This document shows positions 41,538 to 49,466 of a stretch of 64,000 nt of DNA, one piece after another (positions within the stretch are counted from its first letter, which is position 1; each line of letters opens with the position of its first letter). This DNA comes from Asanoa sp040654855. GTDB lineage: Bacteria > Actinomycetota > Actinomycetes > Mycobacteriales > Micromonosporaceae. A program made the translations under genes and the position numbers. The notes beneath the pieces were generated by a model, which saw only the letters and a list, made by a program, of their open reading frames with translations, did not search any database and had not been told where the DNA came from. The stretch lies in assembly GCF_040654855.1 (NCBI RefSeq), contig NZ_JBFAIU010000004.1:8048-72047 (forward strand), read 5' to 3'.

Positions 41538-42500
41538 ATGGGCAGCGGAGTCTGGTCAACCGACGTCTACGATGCCGCCGACCGCTACCGGCGCTCGACC
41601 GGCCGCAGCGCGTTCGCCTACAGCGACAGCGGCGCCCGCACCGTCCACCCCACGCTCGACCCCCACGGCACCGTCCGGGAGAGCCGGGACTCCAACGAGC
41701 ACCCGGACTCGATCTCGATCGCCGTCATCTTCGACGTCACCGGCTCCATGGGTGACGTGCCCAGGGTGCTGCAGACCAAGCTGCCCAAGCTGCTCGGGCT
41801 GCTGCTGCGCAAGGGCTACGCCCGCGACCCGCAGATCCTCTTCGGCGCGGTCGGCGACGCCACCTGCGACCGCGTCCCGTTGCAGATCGGCCAGTTCGAG
41901 TCCGACAACCGGATGGACGAGCAGCTCGGCCGGATCGTGCTCGAGGGCGGCGGTGGCGGGCAGATGACCGAGTCGTACGAGCTGGCGCTCTACTACCTGG
42001 CCCGGCACACCGAGCTGGACTGTTTCACCAAGCGGGGCCGGCGGGGCTACCTGTTCGTGATCGGCGACGAGCTGGCGTACGACCGGGTCAAGGCCCGCGA
42101 GGTGCGCAACGTCTGCGGCGACGACCTCCAGGAGGACATCCCGGTCCGGCGGATCGTCTCCGAGGTGCGCCGCAAGTTCGACACCTACTACCTGCTGCCG
42201 CGCGGCTCCAACTACGCCGGCAACGGCACGGTGCTGGGCTTCTGGCGCGGGCTGCTCGGCCAGAACGCGATCGAGCTCGACGACCCGGACGCGGTCTGCG
42301 AGGCGATCGCGATGCTGGTCGGGCTCGGCGAGTCGGCGATCGACTTCGAGTCGGGGCTGGCGGACCTGGCCGACGCCGGCAGCACCGTCACCGCCGCTGT
42401 GTCCACCGCGCTCGCACCGGTCGGCCGGGGAGGCCGGGTCCTCTCGACCTGGGGCCTGCCGACCACGCTGCAGGGCGACGACCGGATCAGCCGGCTATGA
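41538..42500 (+). CDS. VWA-domain protein
   Basis: The protein has 320 residues. A von Willebrand A domain covers about 58-230 with the metal site DVTGS (Asp66, Thr68, Ser70) and further acidic positions (GDA, GDE). No signal peptide or membrane helix is seen, so it is cytosolic, like TerY- or MoxR-linked VWA proteins. AAGGAGG lies 8 nt upstream of the ATG. The ATGA overlap with the PurA-like gene implies fixed stoichiometry. Its partner is not known; a scaffold for the J-domain or PurA-like protein is an inference. Confidence 0.82.
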   Translation: MGSGVWSTDVYDAADRYRRSTGRSAFAYSDSGARTVHPTLDPHGTVRESRDSNEHPDSISIAVIFDVTGSMGDVPRVLQTKLPKLLGLLLRKGYARDPQILFGAVGDATCDRVPLQIGQFESDNRMDEQLGRIVLEGGGGGQMTESYELALYYLARHTELDCFTKRGRRGYLFVIGDELAYDRVKAREVRNVCGDDLQEDIPVRRIVSEVRRKFDTYYLLPRGSNYAGNGTVLGFWRGLLGQNAIELDDPDAVCEAIAMLVGLGESAIDFESGLADLADAGSTVTAAVSTALAPVGRGGRVLSTWGLPTTLQGDDRISRL

Positions 42501-43786
42501 ACCACGTGCTGGTAGCCGACCTGGGATACGGCGACGCGGGCAAGGGGACCGTCGTCGACTGGTTGTGCGCGAAGGGCATCGACGGCCGCCCGGTTGCCGC
42601 AGTGGTGCGGTACAACGGGGGCGGGCAGGCCGGCCACAGTGTCGTTCTGCCCGACGGGCGGCGTCATGTCTTCGCCCAGTTCGGAGCCGGCACGTTGCGT
42701 GGCGTGCATACACACCTGTCGCGGTTCATGGTGGTCGACCCGCTTTCGCTGGTCGTCGAGGCCGACCACCTGGCCGACATCGGTGTGCCTGACGCGTTCG
42801 ACCGCTTGACGGTCGAGGGGGACGCGTTGCTCGCCACGCCTTACCACCGGGCGGCGAACCGCGCCCGGGAGATTGCCCGCGGGGCCCACCGGCATGGGTC
42901 CTGCGGCAAGGGGGTGGGCGAGGCTATGGGGTACGCGCTCGCCCACCCCGCCGATGCGCCCCGGGTCGCCGACACGCAGGCGCCCGGGGTGCTCGGCGCG
43001 AAGCTCGCGGTGCTCCGCGACCGGCTGGTCGACGAGCTCGGCCCGCTCGACGTGCCGCCGGTGGACGCGACCGTGCGGGCGTTCGGTGCGTTCGCCGCGC
43101 GCGTGCCGATCGTGAGCCGGGCGTTCCTCGGCAACCTGCTGGCCATCGGTCCCGTGGTCTTCGAGGGAGCGCAGGGGGTGCTGCTCGACGAGTGGCACGG
43201 GTTCCACCCCTACACCACCTGGAGCACGACGACGTACGACAACGCGGAGACGCTGCTGGCCGAGGCGGGTCAGGCCGGCAACGCCACCCGGCTCGGCGTG
43301 CTCCGGGTGGTGACCACCCGGCACGGGGCGGGCCCACTGGTGACCGAGGACCCGGCGTTGCCGCTGACGGACCCGAACAACCCGACCAACCGGTGGCAGG
43401 GCCGGTTCCGGTTCGGGCACTTCGACGCGGTGGCACACCGGTACGCGGTCGAGGTGTGCGGCGGGGTCGACGGGATCGCGCTGACCCATCTCGACGTGGC
43501 GTCGCCGGCGCTGCGGTTCTGCTCGTCGTACGACTGGACGGACCGGTTGGTGCCCGGGCCGGCCGGCGACCTCGACCGGCAGGAGGCGCTGACCCGCCGG
43601 CTGTTCCGCACCCGACCGCACTACGACGCGGCCCCGGTCGACTGGCCGGGTGCGGTGTCGGCGGCGCTGGACGCGCCGGTGGTGGTGACCTCGCACGGCC
43701 CGACGGCCGAGGCGAAGCAGGTGCTCAGGCCGAACTGGGCTGCCAGAGCTCACCCTGTAGGAGCTGGCGGGCGCCAAGCCAGCTGA
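42497..43786 (+). CDS. Divergent adenylosuccinate-synthetase (PurA) paralogue
   Basis: The protein has 429 residues with the PurA scaffold: GYGDAGKGTVVD at 10-21 (canonical WGDEGKGK; Asp13 kept), AGHS with His47, FEGAQG..LLD..HG (222-235), TRHGAGPLVTE and FGHFDAV. The IMP loop reads GSCGKGVGEAMGYA instead of GTTGRGIGPAYEDK. That suggests a different nucleotide or acceptor. It is probably not the housekeeping PurA, because it sits in a regulator/VWA operon. Its last about 20 codons overlap the convergent tetR gene by 62 bp, and this tail has no counterpart I recognise. Confidence 0.8.
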   Translation: MNHVLVADLGYGDAGKGTVVDWLCAKGIDGRPVAAVVRYNGGGQAGHSVVLPDGRRHVFAQFGAGTLRGVHTHLSRFMVVDPLSLVVEADHLADIGVPDAFDRLTVEGDALLATPYHRAANRAREIARGAHRHGSCGKGVGEAMGYALAHPADAPRVADTQAPGVLGAKLAVLRDRLVDELGPLDVPPVDATVRAFGAFAARVPIVSRAFLGNLLAIGPVVFEGAQGVLLDEWHGFHPYTTWSTTTYDNAETLLAEAGQAGNATRLGVLRVVTTRHGAGPLVTEDPALPLTDPNNPTNRWQGRFRFGHFDAVAHRYAVEVCGGVDGIALTHLDVASPALRFCSSYDWTDRLVPGPAGDLDRQEALTRRLFRTRPHYDAAPVDWPGAVSAALDAPVVVTSHGPTAEAKQVLRPNWAARAHPVGAGGRQAS

Positions 43787-44375
43787 AGTTCATCAGGCGC
43801 GCGGCCGAGCGGTCAGGGTCTTCCTCGGGGTGGTCGGCCAGCCAGTCGGCGATCGACTCGGCCGCGCCGACCAGGGCGTAGGCGCTCGCGATCAGATCCT
43901 GGTCGCGGGCGTCCGCGCCCTGTTGCGTGACGGCCTTGCGGAGCATGCCGGCGACCACCTCGACGATGCGGGCCCGCAGGGCGGCCAGGTCGCCGGCGAA
44001 CGGCTGGCGGCTCTTGGCCTGGCGGTAGAGGACCGCCCAGCCCTCGCGGTGCGCGCCGACGAAGCCGAAGAAGCCGCGCAGCCCGCGCCACAGCTGCTCG
44101 TCGGCCGGCAGGTCGTCACCGACCGCGGCGACGATCGACTCCAGCAGGCGGGTGCCCTCGCGGTTGACGCACGCGCGGAACAGGTCGTCCTTGCTGCCGA
44201 GGTACGCGTACACCATCGGTTTGGAGATGCCGGCCTCGTCGGCGATCTCGTCCATGCTGGCCTCGTGGAAGCCGCGCCGGGAGAACACCCGCACGGCCGC
44301 GTCGAGCATCTGCTGCTCACGGACGGCGCGCGGTAGGCGCTTGAAGCTCGGCCGGCCCTGCACGCTTGCCAGCAT
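43725..44375 (-). CDS. TetR-family regulator of the lipid genes
   Basis: The 216-residue protein has an N-terminal helix-turn-helix (MLDAAVRVFSRRGFHEASMDEIADEAGISKPMVYAYLGSKDDLF) and an all-helical ligand domain. It is divergent from the SCP2/acyl-CoA dehydrogenase/ligase genes. The palindrome between them recurs in front of fabG4, so it probably senses an acyl-CoA and represses both blocks as well as itself. AGGAG lies close to the ATG and overlaps a weaker operator half-site. Its 3' end overlaps the PurA-like gene. Confidence 0.9.
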   Translation of the reverse strand: MLASVQGRPSFKRLPRAVREQQMLDAAVRVFSRRGFHEASMDEIADEAGISKPMVYAYLGSKDDLFRACVNREGTRLLESIVAAVGDDLPADEQLWRGLRGFFGFVGAHREGWAVLYRQAKSRQPFAGDLAALRARIVEVVAGMLRKAVTQQGADARDQDLIASAYALVGAAESIADWLADHPEEDPDRSAARLMNFSWLGARQLLQGELWQPSSA

Positions 44376-44391
44376 ATCTACTCCTGCGTAA

Positions 44392-44408
44392 GGTTACTCC
44401 GGAGTAGG
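44392..44408. promoter_or_regulatory. TetR operator candidate upstream of tetR and the SCP2 gene
   Basis: GGTTACTCCGGAGTAGG contains the perfect 12-bp palindrome TACTCCGGAGTA (44395-44406). A weaker copy (TACTCCTGCGTA) lies 15 bp to the left and overlaps the tetR leader. The outer 13 bases match the site at 37425-37441. Confidence 0.7.
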
Positions 44409-44436
44409 TTAATTCATTTTGAAGGGTAGCGCCGCG

Positions 44437-44889
44437 ATGTCTGACTTCGACCCGACCGCCTTCGCCTCGGTCGGTCCCAAGGAGTTCGCGCAGCTGGTCA
44501 AGTCCACGCCCGACGCCAAGATCGCCGAGATCATGGCGAGCGACGCGCGCGGCAAGGTGCTCGACCAGGTCTTCGAGCGGATGCCGATGCTGTTCCGCGC
44601 CGACCGCGCCGGCTCGACCAACGCGGTGATCCACTGGACCATCACGGGCCGCCCGGACGGCGGCAGTGACACCTACGAGGTCGTCATCGAGGACGGCGCC
44701 TGCACGGTCAACAACACCGCCGAGCGCGACCCGCGGCTGTCGCTGACCATGGGCCCGGTCGACTTCCTGAAGATCGTTTCGGGCAGCGGCAACCCGGTGA
44801 TGATGTTCATGACCGGCAAGCTGAAGGCCAAGGGCGACCTGGGCCTCGCCGCCAACATCGCCAACCTGTTCGACATCCCCAAGGCCTGA
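44437..44889 (+). CDS. SCP2-type sterol/lipid-binding protein
   Basis: The protein has about 150 residues with the SCP2 fold: beta strands with VIHWTITGR and YEVVIEDGACTV, then LSLTMGPVDFLKIVSGSGNPVMMFMTGKLKAKGDLGLA, the typical C-terminal block. It would carry lipids or acyl-CoA for the adjacent dehydrogenase. I chose the ATG at 44437 because GAAGGG is about 10 nt upstream. It is the first gene after the TetR operator, one base short of the next ATG. Confidence 0.88.
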   Translation: MSDFDPTAFASVGPKEFAQLVKSTPDAKIAEIMASDARGKVLDQVFERMPMLFRADRAGSTNAVIHWTITGRPDGGSDTYEVVIEDGACTVNNTAERDPRLSLTMGPVDFLKIVSGSGNPVMMFMTGKLKAKGDLGLAANIANLFDIPKA

Positions 44890-44890
44890 C

Positions 44891-46105
44891 ATGCCTGAGT
44901 TCTCGCTCGACCTCAACGAGGAGCAGCGGGATCTGCGCGACTGGGTGCACGGCTTCGCGGCCGAGGTCGTGCGCCCCGCCGCCGCGGACTGGGACGCCCG
45001 CGAAGAGGCGCCGTGGCCCGTGATCCAGGAGGCGGCCAAGGTCGGCCTCTACGGGTTCGAGTTCCTGGCCAACACCTGGGCCGACCCGACCGGGCTCTCG
45101 CTGCCGATCGCCAGCGAGGAGCTGTTCTGGGGCGACGCCGGGATCGGGCTCGCCATCATGGGCACCTCGCTGGCCGTGGCCGCGATCTACGGCTCCGGCA
45201 CGCCGGACCAGCTCGTCGAGTGGGTGCCGCAGTGCTTCGGCTCCGTCGACTCGCCGGCCGTGGCGGCGTTCTGCTCGACGGAGCCGGAGGCCGGGTCCGA
45301 CGTGGGGGCCATGCGCAGCCGCGCGGTCTATGACGCCGCCGCCGACGAGTGGGTCCTCGCCGGGCAGAAGGCGTACGCCACCAACGGCGGGATCGCCTCC
45401 GTGCACGTGGTGACGGCCAGCGTCGATCCCGAGCTCGGGTCCCGGGGGCAGGCGGCGTTCGTCGTGCCGCCGGGCACGCCGGGGCTGTCGTCGTCGCGCA
45501 AGCTGCGCAAGCTGGGGCTGCGCGCCTCGCACACCGCGGACGTCTTCCTCGACGACGTACGCGTGCCCGGATCGTGCCTGCTCGGCGGGCGCGACGCGCT
45601 GGAGGCGCGACTGGCCCGTTCGCGCTCCGGGCAGCGGTCGCAGTCGTCGTCGGCGATGCGGACCTTCGAGATCACCCGGCCCACGGTCGGCGCCCAGGCA
45701 CTCGGTGTCGCCCGGGCCGCCTACGAGTACGCGCTGGACTACGCGAAGACGCGCGTCCAGTTCGGACGGCCGATCATCGAGAACCAGGCGGTGGCGTTCG
45801 CGCTGGCCGACATGCGCACCGACATCGACGCGGCGCGGCTGTTGGTCTGGCGGGCGGCCTGGATGGGGCGCAACAACCGGCCGTTCGAGGCCGGCGAGGG
45901 CTCGATGTCCAAGCTGCGGGCCGGCGAGGTGGCCGTCTCGGTCACGGAGAAGGCCCTGCAGATCCTCGGCGGTGCGGGCTACGTGCGCGACCATCCGGTC
46001 GAGCGGTGGTACCGGGACGCGAAGATCTACACCATCTTCGAGGGCACCTCGGAGATCCAGCGCCTGGTGGTCTCCCGAGCCATCTCGGGCCACCAGATCC
46101 GGTGA
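44891..46105 (+). CDS. Acyl-CoA dehydrogenase
   Basis: This 404-residue flavoenzyme has the ACAD order. The N-terminal helices come first; the middle beta domain has AFCSTEPEAGSDVGAM and ATNGG; the C-terminal helices have TRVQFGRPIIENQAVAF and the catalytic Glu in YTIFEGTSEIQRLVVSRAI. It introduces the first double bond in beta-oxidation of an acyl-CoA. It is linked to the downstream ligase by a GTGA overlap and to the SCP2 gene by 1 bp. Chain-length preference cannot be read from the sequence. Confidence 0.92.
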   Translation: MPEFSLDLNEEQRDLRDWVHGFAAEVVRPAAADWDAREEAPWPVIQEAAKVGLYGFEFLANTWADPTGLSLPIASEELFWGDAGIGLAIMGTSLAVAAIYGSGTPDQLVEWVPQCFGSVDSPAVAAFCSTEPEAGSDVGAMRSRAVYDAAADEWVLAGQKAYATNGGIASVHVVTASVDPELGSRGQAAFVVPPGTPGLSSSRKLRKLGLRASHTADVFLDDVRVPGSCLLGGRDALEARLARSRSGQRSQSSSAMRTFEITRPTVGAQALGVARAAYEYALDYAKTRVQFGRPIIENQAVAFALADMRTDIDAARLLVWRAAWMGRNNRPFEAGEGSMSKLRAGEVAVSVTEKALQILGGAGYVRDHPVERWYRDAKIYTIFEGTSEIQRLVVSRAISGHQIR

Positions 46106-47589
46106 CCGCGGCCCACGCCGCCGTCACCCTCGCGCGGCGCGGGCTGCTCACACCGGGTGCGCCGCAACGCATCGCGGCGCAACTGCTGGCGTTGCGGCGG
46201 TGGGGCTACGGTCTCGGCGGTTCGCTGCTGTCGGCCGCGGCCCGCTCGCCGGCCGCTGTCGCGCTGATCGACCCCGACGGGACGCTCTCCTACGCCGACC
46301 TGCGCCGCCTGTCGTTCGGGCTGGCGCGGGCGTTGCGGTCCGAGCACGGCATCGGCCCGGGCGACCGGGTCGGCGTGCTCTGCCGCAACCACCGCGGTTT
46401 CGTGCAGTCGGTGGCCGCGCTCTCGTTGCTCGGCGCGGACGCCGTGCTGATCAACACCGCCTTCGCCGCCGAGCAGGTGGCGGCGGTGGTGCGGGACCAC
46501 GGGCTGCGCCTGGTGGTGCACGACCCGGAGTTCACGGTGCCGCCGCCGGCCGTGGTCTCGTCGACGCTCGGCTCGTTGACCGGTGGGCCTATCGACCCGC
46601 CGGCCCGGCCCGGCCGGACCGTGGTGCTCACCTCGGGCACGACCGGTGTCCCGAAGGGTGCGCGGCGACCCAACCCGCCGGGGCTGAGCCCGCTGGTGTC
46701 CATCCTGGACCGGATTCCGGTGCGCGCGCGCTCCCGCGTGCAGATCGCGGCACCGCTGTTCCACACGTGGGGCTATGCGGCGCTGCAGCTGGCCGTCGGC
46801 CTGCGCGCGACCGTGGTGCTGTCGCCCCGGTTCACCCCCGGGCAGTACGGGTGCGACGCGCTGTTCGCCGTGCCGGTGATGCTGGAACGCGTGCTGGAGG
46901 CCGGTTGCGCGCTGCCGGGCGTGAACGTGGTGGCCGTGAGCGGCTCGGCGTTGCCCGGCGACCTCGCGACCCGGTTCATGGACGCCCACGGCGACGTGCT
47001 CTACAACCTGTACGGCTCGACGGAGGTGTCCTGGGCCTCGGTGGCGACCCCGGCCGAGTTGCGCCGCTCGCCGGCGACGGCGGGCCGTCCACCCCACGGC
47101 ACGCGCACCGTGATCCTGTCGCCGACCGGCGCAGAGGTGCCGCCCGGCGTCGTCGGCCGGATCTTCGTGGGCAACGACATGCTCTTCGAGGGCTACTCCG
47201 GCGACCTGCCGGTGGAGTCGCGCGACGGCCTGCTCGCCACCGGTGACCTGGGCTTCCTCGACGAGGACGGCCTCCTGACCGTGTCGGGGCGGGAGGACGA
47301 CATGGTGATCTCGGGCGGCGAGAACGTCTTCCCGTCGTCGGTCGAGGACCTGCTGGCCGCCCTGCCGGCGGTGCGCGAGGTGGCGGTGGTCGGCGTGCCG
47401 GACGCGGAGTTCGGCCAGCGCCTCGCGGCCTTCGTGGTGCCGCACCCGGGCTCGGCCCTGTCGGCGGAGGAGGTGCGCGACCACGTGCGGCGGCATGGCG
47501 CCCGCTTCGCCGTGCCGCGTGACGTGCACTTCGTGGCGTCGCTGCCGCGAACGGCGACGGGGAAGGTCATCAAGCGCGCGCTGGGCTGA
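46102..47589 (+). CDS. Acyl-CoA synthetase (AMP-forming, FadD-like)
   Basis: The protein has 495 residues with ANL-superfamily motifs: VLTSGTTGVPKGA (ATP loop), LYGSTEVSW, ATGDLGFLDEDG, GREDDMVISGGENVFPS (hinge) and PRTATGKVIKRAL with the adenylation Lys. It activates a fatty or related acid to its CoA thioester for the dehydrogenase encoded just upstream. The GTG start at 46102 overlaps the acyl-CoA dehydrogenase stop; frames further upstream are shadow. The N-terminal 35 residues are a helical extension. Confidence 0.92.
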   Translation: MTAAHAAVTLARRGLLTPGAPQRIAAQLLALRRWGYGLGGSLLSAAARSPAAVALIDPDGTLSYADLRRLSFGLARALRSEHGIGPGDRVGVLCRNHRGFVQSVAALSLLGADAVLINTAFAAEQVAAVVRDHGLRLVVHDPEFTVPPPAVVSSTLGSLTGGPIDPPARPGRTVVLTSGTTGVPKGARRPNPPGLSPLVSILDRIPVRARSRVQIAAPLFHTWGYAALQLAVGLRATVVLSPRFTPGQYGCDALFAVPVMLERVLEAGCALPGVNVVAVSGSALPGDLATRFMDAHGDVLYNLYGSTEVSWASVATPAELRRSPATAGRPPHGTRTVILSPTGAEVPPGVVGRIFVGNDMLFEGYSGDLPVESRDGLLATGDLGFLDEDGLLTVSGREDDMVISGGENVFPSSVEDLLAALPAVREVAVVGVPDAEFGQRLAAFVVPHPGSALSAEEVRDHVRRHGARFAVPRDVHFVASLPRTATGKVIKRALG

Positions 47590-47600
47590 GCGCCCACCCC

Positions 47601-47657
47601 CAAACAAGTGTTTGACAGTGGACGTCGATGTCCCGCATACTCCCAAACATGTCTTTG
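47601..47657 (+). promoter_or_regulatory. Promoter with twin ArsR-type operators
   Basis: CAAACAAGTGTTTG (47601-47614) and CAAACATGTCTTTG (47644-47657) match CAAACAWGTSTTTG, spaced 43 bp. The first overlaps a perfect -35 box, TTGACA (47612-47617). CATACT (47636-47641) is a fair -10 after an 18-bp spacer, which places the transcript start near the ATG at 47649. The second operator covers that ATG. Confidence 0.7.
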
Positions 47658-48197
47658 GGAGATGACCCGACCGTCAAGCTCCGCGCGCTGGCGCACCCGC
47701 TGCGGTTGCGCATCCTCTCGCTGCTGACCGGCACCGCCATGACCGCGGCCGAGGTGGCGCGCGAGCTCGACCTGACCCACGCCAACGCCAGCTACCACCT
47801 GCGTCATCTGCTCGCGGCCGGCCAGATCGAGGTCGAGGGCGAGGAGAAGATCCGCGGTGGCGTGGCCAAGCGCTACCGGCACCGCGTCGAGACCGACTTC
47901 GACAAGCCGCGGCCGACGGTCCCCGAGGGCGCCGTGCGCACCGCCGACCACATGCTGATCTACGAGGCACTCGCGGCCGAGCTGCGGCGCCGCTCCCATG
48001 CGCTGATGCCGGCGCCGGGCAACCACCTCACCGACGCCGAGCTCTGGGTCGACCCCGCCGTCTGGGCCGAGGTCGAGAAGCAGGTCACGAACGCGAGCCG
48101 GGCGCTGCACCGGGCCGCGGTCGCTCCCCGTACCCCCGGCGCGATCCGCGTCAACGCCACGATCGCGCTGTTCAGAATGGAGCCCGACGCCAAATGA
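47649..48197 (+). CDS. ArsR/helix-turn-helix regulator of the MFS gene
   Basis: This 182-residue protein has a winged helix at about 10-85 (LRALAHPLRLRILSLL, AEVARELDLTHANASYHLRHLLAAGQIEVE) and a helical C-terminal half for dimerisation or ligand binding. I chose the ATG at 47649 because the predicted promoter would start the mRNA there (leaderless). An ATG at 47628 is in frame but lies inside the promoter spacer. It is coupled to the MFS gene by ATGA, so it probably represses its own exporter operon. Confidence 0.85.
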   Translation: MSLGDDPTVKLRALAHPLRLRILSLLTGTAMTAAEVARELDLTHANASYHLRHLLAAGQIEVEGEEKIRGGVAKRYRHRVETDFDKPRPTVPEGAVRTADHMLIYEALAAELRRRSHALMPAPGNHLTDAELWVDPAVWAEVEKQVTNASRALHRAAVAPRTPGAIRVNATIALFRMEPDAK

Positions 48198-49450
48198 GCA
48201 CCGTTCTCAACCCCGCGCCGCCGACCGAGGAGCCGCGCCGGCCGGGCATGCTGGCGCCGCTGCGGCACAGCGCGTTCCGGTTCCTGATCGCCGGCCGCAC
48301 GACCACGATGCTGGGCAACGCGGTGGCACCGATCGCGCTCGCGTTCGCCGTGCTCGACCTCACCGGCTCGGCGCGCGACCTGGGGCTGGTGGTCGGCGCC
48401 AGGTCGGTCGCCAACGTCGTCTTCGTGCTCTTCGGCGGCGTGATCGCCGACCGGCTGCCGCGCCACCTCGTGATGGTCGGCGCGTCCACGCTGGCCGGCG
48501 CGACCCAGGCCGCGGTGGCGGTCACCGTGCTCACCGGCACGGCCACGATCCCGCTGCTGATGGCGCTCTCGGTGGTCAACGGCATCGCGGCGGCACTCGC
48601 GTTCCCGGCCATCTCGGCGATCGTGCCGCAGACCGTGCCGGCCGCCGTGCTGCAGCAGGCCAACGCGATCAACCGGCTCGCGTTCAACTCCGCGATGATC
48701 GCCGGCGCCTCGCTCGGCGGCCTGCTCGTCGCGACCGCCGGCCCGGGCTGGGGCCTGGCCGTCGACGCCGGCACGTTCTTCCTCGCAGGCCTGCTGTTCG
48801 CCCTGGTGCGGGTGCCCAAGGCGGCCCCGCCGACGGGTGAGCGACCCGGCTTCTTCGCCGAGATGCGACTGGGCTGGTCGGCGTTCGCCAGTCGCACCTG
48901 GCTGTGGGTGGTGGTCGCCGGCTTCTGCGTGATCAACGCGGCGCTCTCGGGCTCGGTCAGCGTGCTCGGCCCGGTCGTCGCGGACGCGAGCTTCGGGCGT
49001 ACCACCTGGGGCCTGATCCTGGCCGTCGAGACCGCCGGCATGATCGTCGGTGCCCTGGTCGCGATGCGCGTACGCGTCAGCCGGCTGCTCTTCTACGGCG
49101 TGCTCTGGTGCCTCGGCGACGCGCTGCTGGTGCTCGCCCTCGGGCTGACGCCCGTCGTGTTCCTGCTCCTGCTGGCCGGTTTCGCGGTCGGGTTCGCGCT
49201 CGAGCAGTTCACGGTCGCCTGGGACACCACCATGCAGGAGCACGTGCCCAGCGACCTGCTGGCCCGGGTCTACTCGTACGACATGCTCGGCTCGATCCTG
49301 GCCCTGCCGATCGGCCAGGTCGCGGCCGGACCGATCGCCGAGCACTTCGGACTGCGGCCGACCCTGGTCGGCGCGTCGATCGTGATCGCGGTGGCCACGC
49401 TGGCGATGCTGCTCAGCCGGGACGTCCGCCGGCTACGCCACGCCGTCTAG
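48194..49450 (+). CDS. MFS transporter (drug/siderophore exporter type)
   Basis: The protein has 418 residues and about twelve transmembrane helices. The loop 2-3 motif A is seen as GGVIADRLPRHLVM (about residues 77-90). The pattern is that of the EntS/MFS_3-type exporters. The order ArsR regulator then MFS exporter fits substrate-inducible efflux. The stop codon lies inside a hairpin shared with the convergent SRPBCC gene. Confidence 0.9.
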   Translation: MSTVLNPAPPTEEPRRPGMLAPLRHSAFRFLIAGRTTTMLGNAVAPIALAFAVLDLTGSARDLGLVVGARSVANVVFVLFGGVIADRLPRHLVMVGASTLAGATQAAVAVTVLTGTATIPLLMALSVVNGIAAALAFPAISAIVPQTVPAAVLQQANAINRLAFNSAMIAGASLGGLLVATAGPGWGLAVDAGTFFLAGLLFALVRVPKAAPPTGERPGFFAEMRLGWSAFASRTWLWVVVAGFCVINAALSGSVSVLGPVVADASFGRTTWGLILAVETAGMIVGALVAMRVRVSRLLFYGVLWCLGDALLVLALGLTPVVFLLLLAGFAVGFALEQFTVAWDTTMQEHVPSDLLARVYSYDMLGSILALPIGQVAAGPIAEHFGLRPTLVGASIVIAVATLAMLLSRDVRRLRHAV

Positions 49451-49466
49451 GGCACGCCCTAGGCGG
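49443..49466. terminator. Compact bidirectional hairpin over two stop codons
   Basis: CCGTCTAGGGC and GCCCTAGGCGG pair with one G-T wobble around a two-base centre. The structure covers the stop of the MFS gene and reaches the stop of the SRPBCC gene, which are 8 bp apart. Confidence 0.6.

Noticed and set aside
42497..43786. Calling the PurA-like protein a phage PurZ
   Set aside because: Asp13 of PurA is kept, whereas as I recall PurZ changes it, and no other gene of the diaminopurine pathway or any phage gene is present.
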